Origin: JAKAWM01 sp049966695
GTDB taxonomy: Bacteria > Actinomycetota > Acidimicrobiia > Acidimicrobiales > Palsa-688
DNA: 27,329 nucleotides
Direction of reading: 5' to 3'
Assembly (NCBI GenBank): GCA_049966695.1
Contig: JBMFUG010000031.1
Span: 1 to 27,329 of the forward strand
How positions within the stretch are numbered: the first letter of the stretch is position 1; the number at the start of each line of letters is the position of its first letter. A program made the translations under genes and the position numbers. Below the pieces are notes generated by a model. It searched no databases. It had not been told where the DNA came from and worked only from the letters and a program-made list of their open reading frames with translations. Of this stretch, positions 1-7,867 are shown piece after piece.

Positions 1-90
1 ACGACGACAACGACCACGACGACAACGACCACGACGACAACGACCACGACGACAACGACCACGACGACAACGACCACGACGGCACGTACC
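1..90 (+). repeat. 15-bp coding minisatellite (poly-Thr linker)
   Basis: The unit ACGACGACAACGACC is repeated exactly five times (1-75), with a degenerate sixth copy at 76-90 and further Thr codons after it. The period is five codons and it encodes an uninterrupted threonine stretch, probably an extended and possibly glycosylated linker that separates the lytic domain from the missing N-terminal part. The array may continue to the left of the window. Confidence 0.9.
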
Positions 91-402
91 ACGACGACGG
101 CAACAACTTCCGACCCGACATCACCGCCTGCTCCATCGACAGTCGGCGCTGGTCCTCCCCCCCCAGCCGGCGGCGTGTGGCTGGAGCTGCGGACATGCGA
201 GTCAGGTGACAATTACCAGGCTGACACCGGCAACGGGTACTACGGCGCGTACCAGTTCTCCCAAGCCACCTGGTCACAGCTCGGGTACCCCGGACGCCCC
301 GACCTGGAGCCTTACTGGTTACAAGACCAAGCCGCCCAGCGACTGGAAGCACTCAACGGCTGGGGACAGTGGCCAGCGTGCAGCGCAGCGCTGGGCCTTT
401 GA
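1..402 (+). CDS. Rpf-like transglycosylase domain protein, 5' end outside window
   Basis: This is the C-terminal 133 codons of a secreted cell-wall lytic protein related to resuscitation-promoting factors; the reading frame is open from base 1. The fragment starts with about 36 residues that are almost all threonine, followed by a Pro/Ala/Gly-rich spacer. From about codon 59 a transglycosylase-like domain runs to the stop. The expected catalytic Glu is codon 67, in the motif LRTCESGDNY. It is followed by TGNGYYGAYQFS and GWGQWPACSAALGL, and the two Cys (66 and near the end) match the family's disulfide. Rpf proteins cleave peptidoglycan glycan strands and help dormant cells resume growth; similar domains also occur as cell-wall hydrolases in conjugation systems. 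No signal peptide is visible because the N-terminus is cut off. The gene converges on the xylulokinase gene. Confidence 0.88.
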   Translation, partial: TTTTTTTTTTTTTTTTTTTTTTTTTTTARTTTTATTSDPTSPPAPSTVGAGPPPPAGGVWLELRTCESGDNYQADTGNGYYGAYQFSQATWSQLGYPGRPDLEPYWLQDQAAQRLEALNGWGQWPACSAALGL

Positions 403-549
403 ACCCGCTTCGTCCTCAGGGGGCCGCACAGACATCAGCGCACGCTCTAGGAGCAAACTTGGCCTTTGAGGCCACGGCGCCAACTGGCTTCCGTGCTGGC
501 GGGCGCACCCCCTGTTGGCAAGCGCACCCCGCCCGAAGTGACCTCCGGG

Positions 550-2055
550 CTACCGTCCCTCGACAAGCCCTGGCCCTGTCGCCCACGATGCCACGAACCC
601 CGACCAAGCCTTGATCCGCAGCGACTTTTCCTCGTCCTTAGCCAAAGGGGGTTCCTGTTCGCCCTTGCGAGTGCCCCAGCGGTCGACGATCACCCGTGGG
701 CCAACCCCCTCAAGGACCGAAGCCGCCTGCACCGCAGCCCCTAAGGCCACAAGCTCTTTCGCGTCCGGCACGAGGACGCCCCGTCCTGACAGGCGTCTTA
801 TTACCTCACGCCACACGCCGCTGCGTGCACCGCCTCCCACTAACAACAACGCCGACGTGGGCTCCAAGCTTGCCCAGTCCGTGATGCGGTCCAGACCCGC
901 AAGCAGGGTGGCCGCCGCCCCCTCATAGGCAGCTTGAAGAACTGAGCGTGGGTCAGTGTCGTGACGCAGCCCAGACATGGTCCCTGATGCCCCAGGCAAA
1001 TTAGGGGTCCGTTCGCCGTCCAGCCAGGGCAAAAAGACAACTTCGCCGGACGGCGCTACGTCGTCACGGGCCAGCCCCAGCCAGGCCGCTACCTTGTCCA
1101 CCGCTAGTGTGGCGTTCAACGTGCACACAAGCGGCAGGTACTTGCCGTCGGCACTGGCGAAGCCGGCGACCACCCCTTCAGGGTCCGCGCTTGGGCGCTC
1201 TGCCGTAACGAACACAGTGCCCGACGTGCCGAGCGACAGCGACGCCTCTCCTGGCCCCAACCCAACTGCAAGGCCAGCAGCTGCATTGTCCCCGGCACCA
1301 GGACCTACCAGCGCTCCACGGCTAAGGCCAAAGCGCTCAGCCACCCCAGCAGGCACTTCCCCCGCTGGCTCCATAGGCCCTAGCACCTTCGGGAGCATCC
1401 CCACGTCCAGTCCCACTTGTGGTAGCTGAAGGACGGCTTCGTCATAACGCTCAAGGCCGGGCTGCCACCACCCAGTACCCGAAACGTCGCTGCGATCGGT
1501 GGAGATGGCCTGTGCTGAGTCGCTTTGGGTGCCACCACTACCGCTCACAGCGCCAGTCAGTAACGCAGTCAAGTAGTCGTGCGGCAAACAAACGGCCCGC
1601 GTCTCTGCTGCTGTGGCTGGCTCAGACCTGCGCAACCAAGCCCACTTTGCCACCGTAAAGGCTGGCGTCAAGACGGACCCGACCCGCTCTGCGCACTCGG
1701 CAGAGCCACCAAGGGCGTCCACCAGCGCTGCAGCGTCTTTGGCAGCGCGGGTATCGTTCCATAACAAAGACGGCCTAAGTGGCCTGCCGTCAGCAGCGAG
1801 CACCACTAGCCCATGCTGCTGGGCAGCCACTGAAATGGCAGTGACTTTGCCGGTGCCCTGAAGGGAAGCCATCGCTTTGCCGATCGCCTCGCCCAAAGCG
1901 TTCTCCCAGACAGCAGGGTCAGTCTCGCGAGCCCCCCCAGTACCGCTGACCACGTGCTTAGCGGTGCCCTCGCCCACGACCGCACCAGTGCTGGAATCGA
2001 CTATCACAACTTTTGTGGACTGAGTAGAGCTGTCCACACCAGCAACAAGAGCCAC
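550..2055 (-). CDS. xylB: Xylulokinase (FGGY carbohydrate kinase)
   Basis: This kinase phosphorylates D-xylulose with ATP to xylulose 5-phosphate, feeding the pentose phosphate pathway; it acts in the cytoplasm. At 501 aa it is full length for the family. It has the N-terminal phosphate loop GVDSSTQSTKVV, the sugar-side motifs QQHGLV and WNDTR, the catalytic-region motif GAGDNAAAGLAVG followed by LSLGTSGTVF, and the C-terminal nucleotide-binding segment LLLVGGGARSGVWREV. The start is GTG at 2055 with AGGA seven bases upstream. TAGGAT overlaps that site and could also serve as a -10 box for a near-leaderless transcript. No xylose isomerase or transporter gene is in the window, so the true substrate could be another ketopentose. 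The gene lies 48 bp downstream of the AAA ATPase gene on the same strand and could be co-transcribed with it. Confidence 0.9.
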   Translation of the reverse strand: MALVAGVDSSTQSTKVVIVDSSTGAVVGEGTAKHVVSGTGGARETDPAVWENALGEAIGKAMASLQGTGKVTAISVAAQQHGLVVLAADGRPLRPSLLWNDTRAAKDAAALVDALGGSAECAERVGSVLTPAFTVAKWAWLRRSEPATAAETRAVCLPHDYLTALLTGAVSGSGGTQSDSAQAISTDRSDVSGTGWWQPGLERYDEAVLQLPQVGLDVGMLPKVLGPMEPAGEVPAGVAERFGLSRGALVGPGAGDNAAAGLAVGLGPGEASLSLGTSGTVFVTAERPSADPEGVVAGFASADGKYLPLVCTLNATLAVDKVAAWLGLARDDVAPSGEVVFLPWLDGERTPNLPGASGTMSGLRHDTDPRSVLQAAYEGAAATLLAGLDRITDWASLEPTSALLLVGGGARSGVWREVIRRLSGRGVLVPDAKELVALGAAVQAASVLEGVGPRVIVDRWGTRKGEQEPPLAKDEEKSLRIKAWSGFVASWATGPGLVEGR

Positions 2056-2103
2056 AATGCGATCCTAGCAAGCAGGCCATGAGCCTAACTGGCCTGCCGG
2101 GAC

Positions 2104-3003
2104 CTAGTGGACCAGGACAGCCTCCTCCGCTGCGCCGAAGCTGATCACGTCTGCGCCACGAGCGGCCGACCAAGCGGCAAACCCAAGGCGCTGCACTTCG
2201 AGCGGCGAACCACCGGCAGCAGCGCACAACAGCCCCAGCGCCGCTTCTTCGAAGCTCACGCCGCGCTCGGCGGCAGGGACCACCAATGCCTCGCGAGCTT
2301 CTTCCTCCCCAAAGCGCGGAAGTGAGACGGGCCAGACGCTGTTGGAGAAGTTGCCGGCACTGGCGAAAGCGCCTTGCAAGCTCGGGCTGCCGCCGAACAC
2401 GAAGGCAACCGGTAGCTCCTCGCGCCACAGGCTCTTTGCCAGGTAGCCGAGAGCTTCAAGCTCTCCTCTGGCCAGCCGGTCTGCGTCATCGAAGACCAAA
2501 ACGAACCCAAGCGACACAGTTCTTGCGAACATGCCCGCCAACTTCAAAAAGCGTTGCAACGCCGACCATGACACCTCCGACTGCTGAGGAACGCAAGGCG
2601 GCACCGGCTCCAGGCTGCAATGGTGACTTGAGCGCGCAAGGGACAGTACATCATGGGCGAAACGCGCCACGTGATGTGGCCATGCCCTGCAGGCACCTGC
2701 GCTGACCTCGTCCAGCAAGCCGCCAAGGGCGCGCTGCTTGGGCTGGCAGTGGTGGGTGCAAACAGCCCAGCCCAGCCGCGAAGAAGCCTCCTTGGCGATC
2801 GCCCTTAGGGCTGCTGTCTTGCCAATTGCTGGAGCACCCGTGACCAAGCTATGGAACCTTGGGTCCCCGGGGCCGGTCGCATAAGCTTCAATGCTGTCGT
2901 TCACAATCCCAGCTGATGAGATGTCATGGCAACTGGGCCTGTCTACAAAATGAGGCGGTTCAGCACCCCGCAGCGGACGGTAGGGGGGCAAGGAGGTCGT
3001 CAC
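2104..3003 (-). CDS. AAA-family ATP-binding protein
   Basis: This 299-aa protein is an ATPase of the AAA/P-loop type. Walker A is GAPAIGKT at residues 56-63 and Walker B is FVLVFDDAD at 167-175. It begins with a YRPLRGAEPPHFVDR-like lead, which resembles actinobacterial Orc1/Cdc6-like or AAA_16 ATPases that start just before a glycine-rich P-loop. Those relatives are usually about 400 aa with a C-terminal winged helix. Here the protein stops soon after the ATPase lid region, so a DNA-binding tail appears to be absent. The start is GTG at 3003 with a strong AAAGGAG site five to six bases upstream. It lies about 107 bp downstream of the coupling-protein gene, with a 20-bp tandem repeat in the gap. 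The substrate is unknown; a role in mobile-element biology is inferred from neighbours. Confidence 0.75.
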   Translation of the reverse strand: MTTSLPPYRPLRGAEPPHFVDRPSCHDISSAGIVNDSIEAYATGPGDPRFHSLVTGAPAIGKTAALRAIAKEASSRLGWAVCTHHCQPKQRALGGLLDEVSAGACRAWPHHVARFAHDVLSLARSSHHCSLEPVPPCVPQQSEVSWSALQRFLKLAGMFARTVSLGFVLVFDDADRLARGELEALGYLAKSLWREELPVAFVFGGSPSLQGAFASAGNFSNSVWPVSLPRFGEEEAREALVVPAAERGVSFEEAALGLLCAAAGGSPLEVQRLGFAAWSAARGADVISFGAAEEAVLVH

Positions 3004-3034
3004 GGCCCTCTCCTTTCAGTGGTCTGGTTGCTCT

Positions 3035-3074
3035 TTTGACCCGGTCTCGTTTTCTTTGACCCGGTCTCGTTTTC
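3035..3074. repeat. Perfect 20-bp tandem duplication
   Basis: The 20-mer TTTGACCCGGTCTCGTTTTC occurs twice head to tail (3035-3054 and 3055-3074) in the gap between the coupling-protein stop (3110) and the ATPase start (3003). It sits about 30 bp upstream of the ATPase GTG, where a promoter or operator would be expected. It could be a doubled regulator site or a recent slippage duplication; there is no internal dyad. Confidence 0.85.
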
Positions 3075-3109
3075 TGAAAACTGTGGGCAATTTTCTGCTT
3101 ACGGGCACG

Positions 3110-4777
3110 TCACCGGACGAGCGGTAGCTTTTGGGCGCTCAAGTCCTTGCGCTTGGGGCTTGCGGCCCACGCACGGTCGTTGGCCTCCCGCACGAGGTCT
3201 TCCTCACGCTTGGCTTCGGGCCAGTCGTCACGGTCTGAAAGCAGCGGGAAGTAAGCAAGCACGGGTGGCAACCGCCCCCACAACACCAACGCGACCCCGG
3301 CCGGCAATGTGCGGATCTGGTCCGCTCGCAGCACAGCCTCGTACTCCCAGCTCACGGTGCGCGACCGCTCTTTTGCCCCGCGGTGGCTAGCCTCACGGCG
3401 ACTGCGCCGCTGGCCGCACAACTTTTCTAAGTCGCCCAGGTCACGGGGTGAACTGAGCCCACCTAGCACCGCGGTTATGGAGGTCGCATTGCCCATCGTC
3501 TCGGAGCGCTGAGGCCCCCATCTGGTCACTGCTTGAGAAAAAGACTGCATAGCGTAAACGACGACTATTCCCCTCCCACGTCCGTCCGCCAGTAGGTCGG
3601 GCAATGCAGGGACGGGGGCGATGCTGGGCGCCTCGTCGAGCAACCCGAGCAGAGGAGGATCTAAGCGCCGGCCCGGCATCCTGGCGGCGACCCGCTCGGC
3701 GGTATCGAAAACCTCGTCAGCAAAACAAGTGATCAGCGGTGCCACGGTGCCTAGGCGCGAGCCCTTGCCTAACAAGTACACCGTCCCGTTGGACAACAAG
3801 AACCGCTCTATGTCAAGCTCCTCGCCGGGTGGCGGGCAGCACGACTGTGCTATTTGCTCGTGGCTGAAGCACGCAAGAGCACGTGCCACGTAACGCAGGA
3901 CACCAGAAGTCGTCTCGGCTGCACCGGTCGTGTGCAAGGCGATAAGGTCCGCCCATCCCGGAGCCGCAAGCGGGGAGCTTGCAAGGACGTCAGCCGGAAA
4001 GGGGTCTTCGGGGCGCCGAGACCATTCCAGCACCGCACGTATATCGAGGCCTTCGAGCGCTGCTGCATGCAAGTACGCTTTCAACAGGTCGCGAGCGGAG
4101 TCCCGGAAGAACGCTGCGTTCTGCCCGTCACCTTCATCCCCAGTTGCCGCCACCAAAGCGGCGGCCCGTCGCTCAGCCACAACGGTGCTGGTGCAACCCG
4201 CTACCGGCGACCAGCGCACCGGGTCTGCAGCGGGGGCCAACTCGTCAGGGTCAAGGGCGAGGACCGGGCCGACACGCTGACGGCTCATCGCGCTGAGCTC
4301 GTAAAGGTCAGACTTGGTCGAGGTTGCGACCACTGGGCCAGGATGCTGGCGAAGCACCGGTGCGAGGACGCGGAACGTCTTGCCCTCTCCCGGCGGTGCC
4401 ACCAGGCGAAGGGAGGCCTCCCATGACGCCCACAGGGGGACGCCGTACCGCAAAGACCGGCCCATCGGGTAGCCAACGGCGGCTTCCTGCGGACATGCAA
4501 GCTTTTTACGACCGCCACCAGCGACCAAAGAGGGACGTGTCTGCGGCAGCTTCCTTCGCGCCGCCTCAACGGAAGCCTCTTGGAGCAATTGCCGCCTGCT
4601 GGCAAAACCAAAGCGGTCCCTCTTGTCGCCGAAAGCCCAACCGAGCAGCGCGCCTCGGCTAGTAGGACCGCTCGGCCTATGTCTTTTCGGCCAGTTCTTG
4701 CTCCAACGGACTGCGGCACAGGCCACTACGGCACAGGCGACCACGGCGCACGCCGCCACGGCACAGGCCACTGTCAT
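3110..4777 (-). CDS. VirD4/TraG-type coupling ATPase (T4CP-like)
   Basis: This 555-aa protein resembles the type IV coupling proteins that recruit DNA-protein substrates to conjugative type IV secretion channels and pump them with ATP. An N-terminal hydrophobic segment (residues about 2-23, an odd Ala/Cys/Val repeat) should anchor it in the membrane and is followed by a basic stretch. Walker A is APPGEGKT at 127-134 and Walker B is PLLGLLDEA at 375-383. The downstream ADGRGRGIVVVYAMQSFSQ is the characteristic T4CP arginine/glutamine motif. The start chosen is ATG 4777 because it overlaps the stop of the upstream HTH gene as ATGA; the frame stays open further upstream, but that part lies inside the HTH gene and looks non-coding. 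No relaxase or channel gene is visible, so it is either a remnant or part of a dispersed system. Confidence 0.82.
   Translation of the reverse strand: MTVACAVAACAVVACAVVACAAVRWSKNWPKRHRPSGPTSRGALLGWAFGDKRDRFGFASRRQLLQEASVEAARRKLPQTRPSLVAGGGRKKLACPQEAAVGYPMGRSLRYGVPLWASWEASLRLVAPPGEGKTFRVLAPVLRQHPGPVVATSTKSDLYELSAMSRQRVGPVLALDPDELAPAADPVRWSPVAGCTSTVVAERRAAALVAATGDEGDGQNAAFFRDSARDLLKAYLHAAALEGLDIRAVLEWSRRPEDPFPADVLASSPLAAPGWADLIALHTTGAAETTSGVLRYVARALACFSHEQIAQSCCPPPGEELDIERFLLSNGTVYLLGKGSRLGTVAPLITCFADEVFDTAERVAARMPGRRLDPPLLGLLDEAPSIAPVPALPDLLADGRGRGIVVVYAMQSFSQAVTRWGPQRSETMGNATSITAVLGGLSSPRDLGDLEKLCGQRRSRREASHRGAKERSRTVSWEYEAVLRADQIRTLPAGVALVLWGRLPPVLAYFPLLSDRDDWPEAKREEDLVREANDRAWAASPKRKDLSAQKLPLVR
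4709..4768 (-). repeat. 15-bp period repeat coding a Cys/Ala/Val membrane segment
   Basis: Residues 4-23 of the coupling protein repeat a five-residue pattern (ACAVA, ACAVV, ACAVV, ACAAV), mirrored in the DNA by a 15-bp near-tandem unit. It forms the only obvious membrane segment of the protein and places several cysteines at five-residue spacing. Confidence 0.75.
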
Positions 4778-5601
4778 GCCATTTTCCTGACAAGAGCTTG
4801 CTCGGCACGAGACAAGGCGTAGTAAACGGCCTTTTTGGGAAGTCTTTCCCGTCGGCCCGCCTCGCTCGCACGAAACCCCCATACCCGGACTGCGCACAGG
4901 AGCCTTGCTTCCTCGAGCGTCATATGCCCGCTCCGCAGCGCGTCAACTACAGCGCTTGCCAGCCATTCTGCAGACGTGCGAGCACGCCAAAGGTCGACCT
5001 CAAGGCCCCAGCCGCTGCTCGGCGCACATGCTGCTTGAGCCTCGAGGACCTCGGTCAACGGCTGCGTACGTTGTTGGTAACGCCGCTGGCCCTGACGCGC
5101 GGTCCGCACCCTACGAACTGCCTCTTGGACGACCAGCCGGGCCACGTGATGGTGCTCCTCGCCAGAGTGGCGGCAGATCGCCGCGTAGCACTCTGCCACA
5201 AGGTCGCTCATGGTGTCACAGGGATCTTGGCAGTGCTCGCTCAAGCCGTGGCCGTACATCGGCAACGTGACCTTCTCGCGCCGGATGCGCGGCAAAAGTG
5301 CCTGTAACAGGGCCCTCGCGACGAGCGGGCATGAAGCCTGGCGTAGCAAGGCTTCAAGAACGCGCTTAGCCGCTTCAGTCGGGTAAAGGCCCTCCCAGCG
5401 AACCAGCGAGACGACATCAGCCAGGTTCGTGCACCCGGCGAGCGCTGGGTTGGCAGCAGCTAGCTCACGGGCAACCCACATAGAGGCGCTGGAACGGGAC
5501 ACTCGCCACCACTCGTCGTCAAGGCGGTCGAAAATCTCAGCCGAAGATGCAGGCCCTGAGGCTGACGCGGTTGTAGGTGCACGCCCAATCAGACAAGCCA
5601 T
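4774..5601 (-). CDS. Sigma-region-4-like HTH protein, conjugation-associated
   Basis: This 275-aa protein has no enzymatic motif. Its middle (DLVAECYAAICRHSG, then VVQEAVRRVRTA) and its C-terminus resemble a family of actinobacterial proteins with a sigma-70 region-4-like helix-turn-helix. The HTH is the last roughly 45 residues, from EEARLLCAVRVWG through ASEAGRRERLPKKAVYYALSRAEQAL. In relatives this type of gene often sits beside plasmid or integrative-element genes. Here it overlaps the coupling-protein start by 4 bp (ATGA), so the two are translationally coupled. The start is uncertain: ATG 5601 is preferred because the alternative ATG at 5661 adds a low-complexity Gly/Gln/Arg stretch, but neither has a strong ribosome site. 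It is probably a transcriptional regulator of the element; this is inferred, not shown. Confidence 0.65.
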   Translation of the reverse strand: MACLIGRAPTTASASGPASSAEIFDRLDDEWWRVSRSSASMWVARELAAANPALAGCTNLADVVSLVRWEGLYPTEAAKRVLEALLRQASCPLVARALLQALLPRIRREKVTLPMYGHGLSEHCQDPCDTMSDLVAECYAAICRHSGEEHHHVARLVVQEAVRRVRTARQGQRRYQQRTQPLTEVLEAQAACAPSSGWGLEVDLWRARTSAEWLASAVVDALRSGHMTLEEARLLCAVRVWGFRASEAGRRERLPKKAVYYALSRAEQALVRKMA

Positions 5602-5827
5602 GCCATGACGTTGCCTGCCGCCCTTCCCCCGCGCCTGCCCCAGCCCGTTCCCCTGCCCCAAGCAGGAACGGGGAAATTACTGGGGTAGACCAGCCCACAA
5701 GCTAGCGTCCTGGCCCGGGGCCTGCCCCACAGGGGCAAAAGCCAACCCCAAGCGAGCACCTGGGCACGTTAGGGGGCCCCGGGAGGGCCAGCAAAGCCAC
5801 TGAGATCAGCGGCTTTCAGCCACCTGC
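5602..5827. other. Intergenic gap between trpA end and HTH gene
   Basis: This is about 226 bp of GC-rich sequence with no convincing gene. It should hold the promoter of the HTH/coupling-protein operon and the trp operon end. Weak dyads are present: TGCCCC-ACA-GGGGCA at 5723-5737 and GGCCC/GGGCC at 5775-5789. Near 5800-5830 there is a CTGAG...CTCAG pair enclosing GGCT-TTC-AGCC. None is followed by a T-run, so a Rho-independent terminator cannot be claimed. Confidence 0.4.
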
Positions 5828-6655
5828 TCAGCCCTTGTCTAGCGCCTCGCGTAACGATCGGACTCGGTCGCCAACCTCGGCCGCTGAAGCCCCGCTCAGG
5901 GCTGCCCGCATCAAAGCCGAAGCAACTACGACACCGTCCGCAGCAGCAGCAGCTGCAACCGCCTGAGCCGGGCCAGAAATGCCGAACCCCATCACAACGG
6001 GCTTGTCGGTAAGAGCTTTCAGCCGCTTGGCCAAGGTGGACGACGAGCTCGCCAAACCCTCTCGCTCACCCGTGACCCCCATCAAGTTGACCCCGTAAAC
6101 AAAACCCCGGGAACGCTGGCAAATCTGCTCCAACCGGTCATCAGGTGTAACTGGAGCAGCCAAAAGGACCGTCTCCACACCGCTGGCCGCCGCGTCTGCC
6201 TCCCATTCAACAGACTCCTCGAGGGGTAGGTCGGGCACGATCGCCCCCCGCACCCCACTGGCCACGAGCTGGCTAGCGAAGCGCTTGGTACCGGCTCGCA
6301 TGACAAGGTTGGCGTAGGTCATAACCACCAAAGGCACAGGCACCGCAACTTTGCGTACTTCTGCCATGACCGACCCGGGCGTAGTGCCACGACGCAAAGC
6401 CTGCACTGAGGCCTCCTGTATCGTGGGGCCGTCCATCATGGGGTCCGAGAACGGCAGCCCAATCTCGACAGCATCGGCACCGGCGTCGCACATAGCCATG
6501 ACAAAGGCCAGCCAGTCTTGCACAAGCCCCCCGGTCACGTAAGTCACCAATAGCTTGCGTCCGCGGTACCGAGCAGCTCTCAGTGCAGGCTCGACAGCCA
6601 AACCCCCTAAGGCCGGGGTTGCTGAGGACGGGGTTGGTGAAGCCGGGACGGTCAC
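5828..6655 (-). CDS. trpA: Tryptophan synthase alpha chain
   Basis: TrpA cleaves indole-3-glycerol phosphate to indole and glyceraldehyde 3-phosphate and passes the indole through a tunnel to TrpB. The 275-aa protein carries the family's catalytic segment DAVEIGLPFSDPMMDGPTIQ, which contains the Glu and Asp acid/base residues. It also has MTYANLVMRAG, GAIVPDLPLEES, YGVNLMGVTGER and the phosphate-binding VMGFGISG. The start is GTG at 6655, overlapping the trpB stop as GTGA. A longer open frame running up to 7201 is an out-of-frame shadow of trpB. It is the last gene of the trpCFBA cluster; its N-terminus has about 20 extra residues (Pro/Ser/Ala-rich) before the barrel. Confidence 0.95.
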   Translation of the reverse strand: MTVPASPTPSSATPALGGLAVEPALRAARYRGRKLLVTYVTGGLVQDWLAFVMAMCDAGADAVEIGLPFSDPMMDGPTIQEASVQALRRGTTPGSVMAEVRKVAVPVPLVVMTYANLVMRAGTKRFASQLVASGVRGAIVPDLPLEESVEWEADAAASGVETVLLAAPVTPDDRLEQICQRSRGFVYGVNLMGVTGEREGLASSSSTLAKRLKALTDKPVVMGFGISGPAQAVAAAAAADGVVVASALMRAALSGASAAEVGDRVRSLREALDKG

Positions 6656-7833
6656 GGCTGAGCCTCCACGGCCGGCAAGCGTCGTCCGGGGCTCAGCAAC
6701 CTCATGATGTGGCCCACGTCTTTGTCGCCTCGTCCAGACATCGTCAACAAGACAGTCGAGCCTGGGGCAACTTCTCCGCTCCTCGCTGCTCTCACGAGCC
6801 ACGCCACCGCATGAGCAGGCTCCAAGGCAGGGATGATCCCCTCGGTCCGGGCCAGCAACTGGAAGGCTTCGATGACTTCTTCGTCGGTCGCCGACTCGTA
6901 GCGCGCCCGGCCGAGCTCGGCTAGGTGCGCGTGCTCGGGCCCTATCCCCGGGTAATCGAGCCCAGCAGAGATCGACTTGGCCTCCAAGATCTGGCCGAAC
7001 TCGTCCTGAAGAAGGTAGGACCGCATGCCGTGGAGCACCCCGGGCACGCCCTGAGGCCCCATCGCTGCACCGCCGGCAGCCTCGACACCAACAAGCTGGG
7101 CCGTCGTGCCGGCAAAGCCCGAAAACGTGCCCGCAGCGTTGCTGCCACCTCCGACACATGCCACTACCACGTCCGGCGGGCGCCCGATCAGCCCGTAGCA
7201 CTGTTCAAGTGCTTCAGACCCGATGATGCTCTGGAACTCACGTACCATCCAGGGGTAAGGGTGGGGGCCCATGACCGAGCCCAAGCAATAGTGAGTACCT
7301 TCAACGCTCGCCACCCATTCACGCAAGGCTTCATTGACGGCGTCCTTCAGCGTGGCGCTGCCTGATCGCACCGCGCGCACCTCGGCACCGAGGAGGCGCA
7401 TGCGAAAAACGTTGAGCTCCTGGCGGGCCATATCGACTTCGCCCATGTAGACAACGCACTCCAAGCCGAGCAAGGCAGCGGCTGTGGCCGTAGCGACACC
7501 GTGCTGGCCGGCCCCGGTCTCGGCAATGACGCGGCGCTTGCCCATTTCCAAAGTGAGCAGCCCCTGGCCGATAACGTTGTTGATCTTGTGGCTGCCGGTA
7601 TGAGCCAGGTCTTCGCGCTTCAGCAGCACACGTACGCCCAGCTCATCAGACAGTCGCTGGCATTCAGTTAGCGGGGTCGGGCGGCCAGCGTAATCGCGCA
7701 GCACCGCGTGGTAGCGGTCGCGAAAAGTCGCGCTCGACCAGGCGGAGCGGAAGGCCTGCTCCAACGATTGGCACGCGGGCACCAAAGCCTCGGGCACAAA
7801 GCGCCCGCCAAAACTGCCAAAGCGGCCGCTCAT
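6652..7833 (-). CDS. trpB: Tryptophan synthase beta chain
   Basis: TrpB is the PLP enzyme that condenses indole with L-serine to tryptophan, working in an alpha2beta2 complex with TrpA. With the start chosen it has 393 aa. It starts with the typical MSGRFGSFGGRFVPE and has the PLP lysine in HTGSHKINNVIGQ (Lys83) and the phosphate-binding loop GGGSNAAGTFSGF. The C-terminal half has GIIPALEPAHAVA and a TMSGRGDKD segment. ATG 7833 is preferred because GGGAG lies eight bases upstream and the N-terminus matches the family. ATG at 7848 or 7899 would also be in frame; 7899 would overlap trpF by 32 bp. It is coupled to trpA by a 4-bp overlap. Confidence 0.96.
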   Translation of the reverse strand: MSGRFGSFGGRFVPEALVPACQSLEQAFRSAWSSATFRDRYHAVLRDYAGRPTPLTECQRLSDELGVRVLLKREDLAHTGSHKINNVIGQGLLTLEMGKRRVIAETGAGQHGVATATAAALLGLECVVYMGEVDMARQELNVFRMRLLGAEVRAVRSGSATLKDAVNEALREWVASVEGTHYCLGSVMGPHPYPWMVREFQSIIGSEALEQCYGLIGRPPDVVVACVGGGSNAAGTFSGFAGTTAQLVGVEAAGGAAMGPQGVPGVLHGMRSYLLQDEFGQILEAKSISAGLDYPGIGPEHAHLAELGRARYESATDEEVIEAFQLLARTEGIIPALEPAHAVAWLVRAARSGEVAPGSTVLLTMSGRGDKDVGHIMRLLSPGRRLPAVEAQP

Positions 7834-7867
7834 GTCTGGCTCTCCCATTACCGCCGAAGGAGCCACC

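Noticed and set aside
1..90. Tandem repeats as a CRISPR array or centromere-like site
   Set aside because: The 15-bp units have no spacers and encode an in-frame Thr linker continuous with the Rpf domain.
3854..4426. 190-codon plus-strand open frame opposite the coupling-protein gene
   Set aside because: It is antisense to a gene with intact Walker motifs and shows no domain features or ribosome site.
5723..5789. Rho-independent terminators after trpA
   Set aside because: Stems of only five to six pairs with no T-run; in such GC-rich DNA these dyads occur by chance.
6656..7201. Extension of the trpA reading frame upstream to give a 457-aa protein
   Set aside because: This part lies wholly inside trpB on the same strand in another frame, is Arg/Cys-rich without domain character, and trpA has a clear GTGA start at the trpB stop.
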